Translations under genes and position numbers: made by a program | Assembly: GCA_965198045.1 (NCBI GenBank) | Contig: CBDAOL010000012.1 | Location: 682,001 to 746,000 of the forward strand | Source: CBDDEC01 sp965198045 | GTDB lineage: Bacteria; Chloroflexota; Dehalococcoidia; UBA2979 | Direction of reading: 5' to 3' | DNA length: 64,000 bases | Part shown: one piece after another, positions 63,224-64,000 of the stretch | Position numbering within the stretch: the first letter of the stretch is position 1 | How the letters are laid out: each line of letters starts with the position of its first letter | The notes under the pieces: model-generated | What the model was told of the DNA's origin: nothing | Databases searched by the model: none | The model's input: only the letters and a program-made list of their open reading frames with translations

Positions 63224-64000
63224 GCGCCGTCTGAGTCGCGGCCATCGCCACCGTTCTGGCGTCCACCGTGACGCTCCGCGAGCGCGAGCCGGAACTCGAT
63301 CTGATCGAGGACATCGCCCCGCGTCACGAGGCCGAGCAGCCGGCCGTCCTCGACGACCGGCAACTGGTGCACGTCGTGCTCCTGCATCAGCCGCATCGCT
63401 TCGACCATGGCCGTGTCTCGGCGCACGGTGATGACGTCGCCGGCAGGCACCATCGCGTCGGACACGCTGGTCGCGGGCCAATCGTCGCGCGGTACGTTCG
63501 TGACGTCGGTGGTGGTAATGAGCCCGCTGATCCGCCCACCGCTGGCGGCGAAGACGGCGCGCTCAGCCCGTCCGAGGACGCGACGGTCGACGACCTCTTC
63601 CAGCGTCCACGAATCCTCGATCGCCTCCGGCGCGCTGCGCATGACCTCGCCGACCTCCACGTTCTTGACCGCGCTGTCGATCAGCACGCGCTGGTAGGCG
63701 CTGTCGGACGCTCCCTTCAGGAAGAGGGCGATGAAGACGTACCAGAGGCCGGTCAGGCTGCCGGTCGCGAACACCACGAACACGCCGAGTGCAATGAGCA
63801 GCCAGGCGATCAGATTGCCCATCCTCGAGGCCGCGCGTGTCGCCCGCGTCAGGTCGCCAGTCCGCGACCACACGATCGAGCGGAACACTCGGCCGCCGTC
63901 GAGCGGGAAGCCGGGCAGGAGATTGAACAGCCCCAGCACGAAGTTCACGAACGCGAGGTAGGCAGCGATCGACGCGATATCGCCGGGGATCAGGAGCGCC
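63220..64000 (-). CDS. site-2 protease (M50) family protein with CBS pair, N-terminus outside window
   Basis: 260 residues are visible; the frame is open to base 64000, so the HExxH zinc site lies beyond the window. FNLLPGFPLDGGRVF carries the third zinc ligand Asp of M50 proteases. Hydrophobic segments (IAWLLIALGVFVVFATGSL; LWYVFIALFLKG) follow, then two CBS domains (VGEVMRSAPEAIEDSW to GLITTTDV; VSDAMVPAGDVITVRR to GLVTRGDVLDQI). Family members cut substrates within the membrane, and CBS domains often sense adenosine ligands. Convergent with pcrA. Confidence 0.9.
   Translation of the reverse strand, partial: ALLIPGDIASIAAYLAFVNFVLGLFNLLPGFPLDGGRVFRSIVWSRTGDLTRATRAASRMGNLIAWLLIALGVFVVFATGSLTGLWYVFIALFLKGASDSAYQRVLIDSAVKNVEVGEVMRSAPEAIEDSWTLEEVVDRRVLGRAERAVFAASGGRISGLITTTDVTNVPRDDWPATSVSDAMVPAGDVITVRRDTAMVEAMRLMQEHDVHQLPVVEDGRLLGLVTRGDVLDQIEFRLALAERHGGRQNGGDGRDSDGA

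Overview
This window is a 64 kb stretch of a high-GC (roughly two-thirds G+C) bacterial chromosome, almost wholly protein-coding and dominated by housekeeping genes. Family content and gene order suggest Chloroflexota (Dehalococcoidia- or Thermomicrobia-like): a T-box-controlled thrS, a separate biotin-carboxylase and biotin-carrier pair, a membrane-anchored baseplate-J-like protein in an alaS/ruvX/mltG run, an AroK-AroB fusion, a DUF1461-type membrane protein, PPDK, and a MazG protein carrying the remnant of a tetrapyrrole-methylase domain. This placement is inference from protein families; no 16S or 23S gene is present.

Layout. 1-2000 (-): two coupled peptide-type ABC ATPases. 2160-2605: tRNA-Leu and tRNA-Lys (-) and tRNA-Val (+) around two facing sigma70-like promoters. 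2690-7770 (+): T-box leader and thrS, a lipoprotein, and the acetyl/propionyl-CoA carboxylase biotin subunits. 7820-11120 (+): infC-rpmI-rplT and an S9 peptidase, with pheST inverted at 11140-14689. 14826-19087 (+): a matrixin-like protease, an AsnC ligand-domain protein, two glyoxalase-fold genes, moeA-mobB and a DUF1330-like gene. 19091-29779 (-): acyP, aroKB, aroC, a membrane protein, aroE, mltG, ruvX, the baseplate-J-like protein and alaS. 29973-46061 (+): glmU, a CorC-type protein, dprA, topA, a hydrolase, xerC/D, aroQ, a prolidase, efp, xseAB, a PurN-like enzyme, a pseudouridine synthase, cmk and plsC, then glmS to 47963. 47982-50714 (-): ppdK. 50965-57791 (+): dgt, two SH3-like exported proteins, dnaG, rpoD and a FmdB-type protein. 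57820-64000: DUF1461 protein (-), mazG (+), thioredoxin-fold protein (+), zinc-ribbon protein (-), pcrA/uvrD (+) and the end of an M50 site-2 protease with CBS domains (-).

Themes. Translation genes (thrS, infC, rpmI, rplT, pheST, alaS, efp, tRNAs), shikimate genes at two loci, DNA maintenance (dprA, topA, xer, xseAB, dnaG, rpoD, pcrA) and envelope precursors (glmS, glmU, mltG, plsC) make up most of the content. I see no CRISPR array, prophage, insertion sequence or defence island, and no clear new multi-gene system.

The most notable signals are regulatory or translational: a well-formed threonine T-box; three genes (infC, a Xer recombinase, cmk) whose only well-placed start appears to be AUC; several apparently leaderless genes, including a 20-bp divergent pair sharing overlapping -10 boxes; and an unusually large number of genes broken by one-base indels, which points either to sequence error or to real decay.
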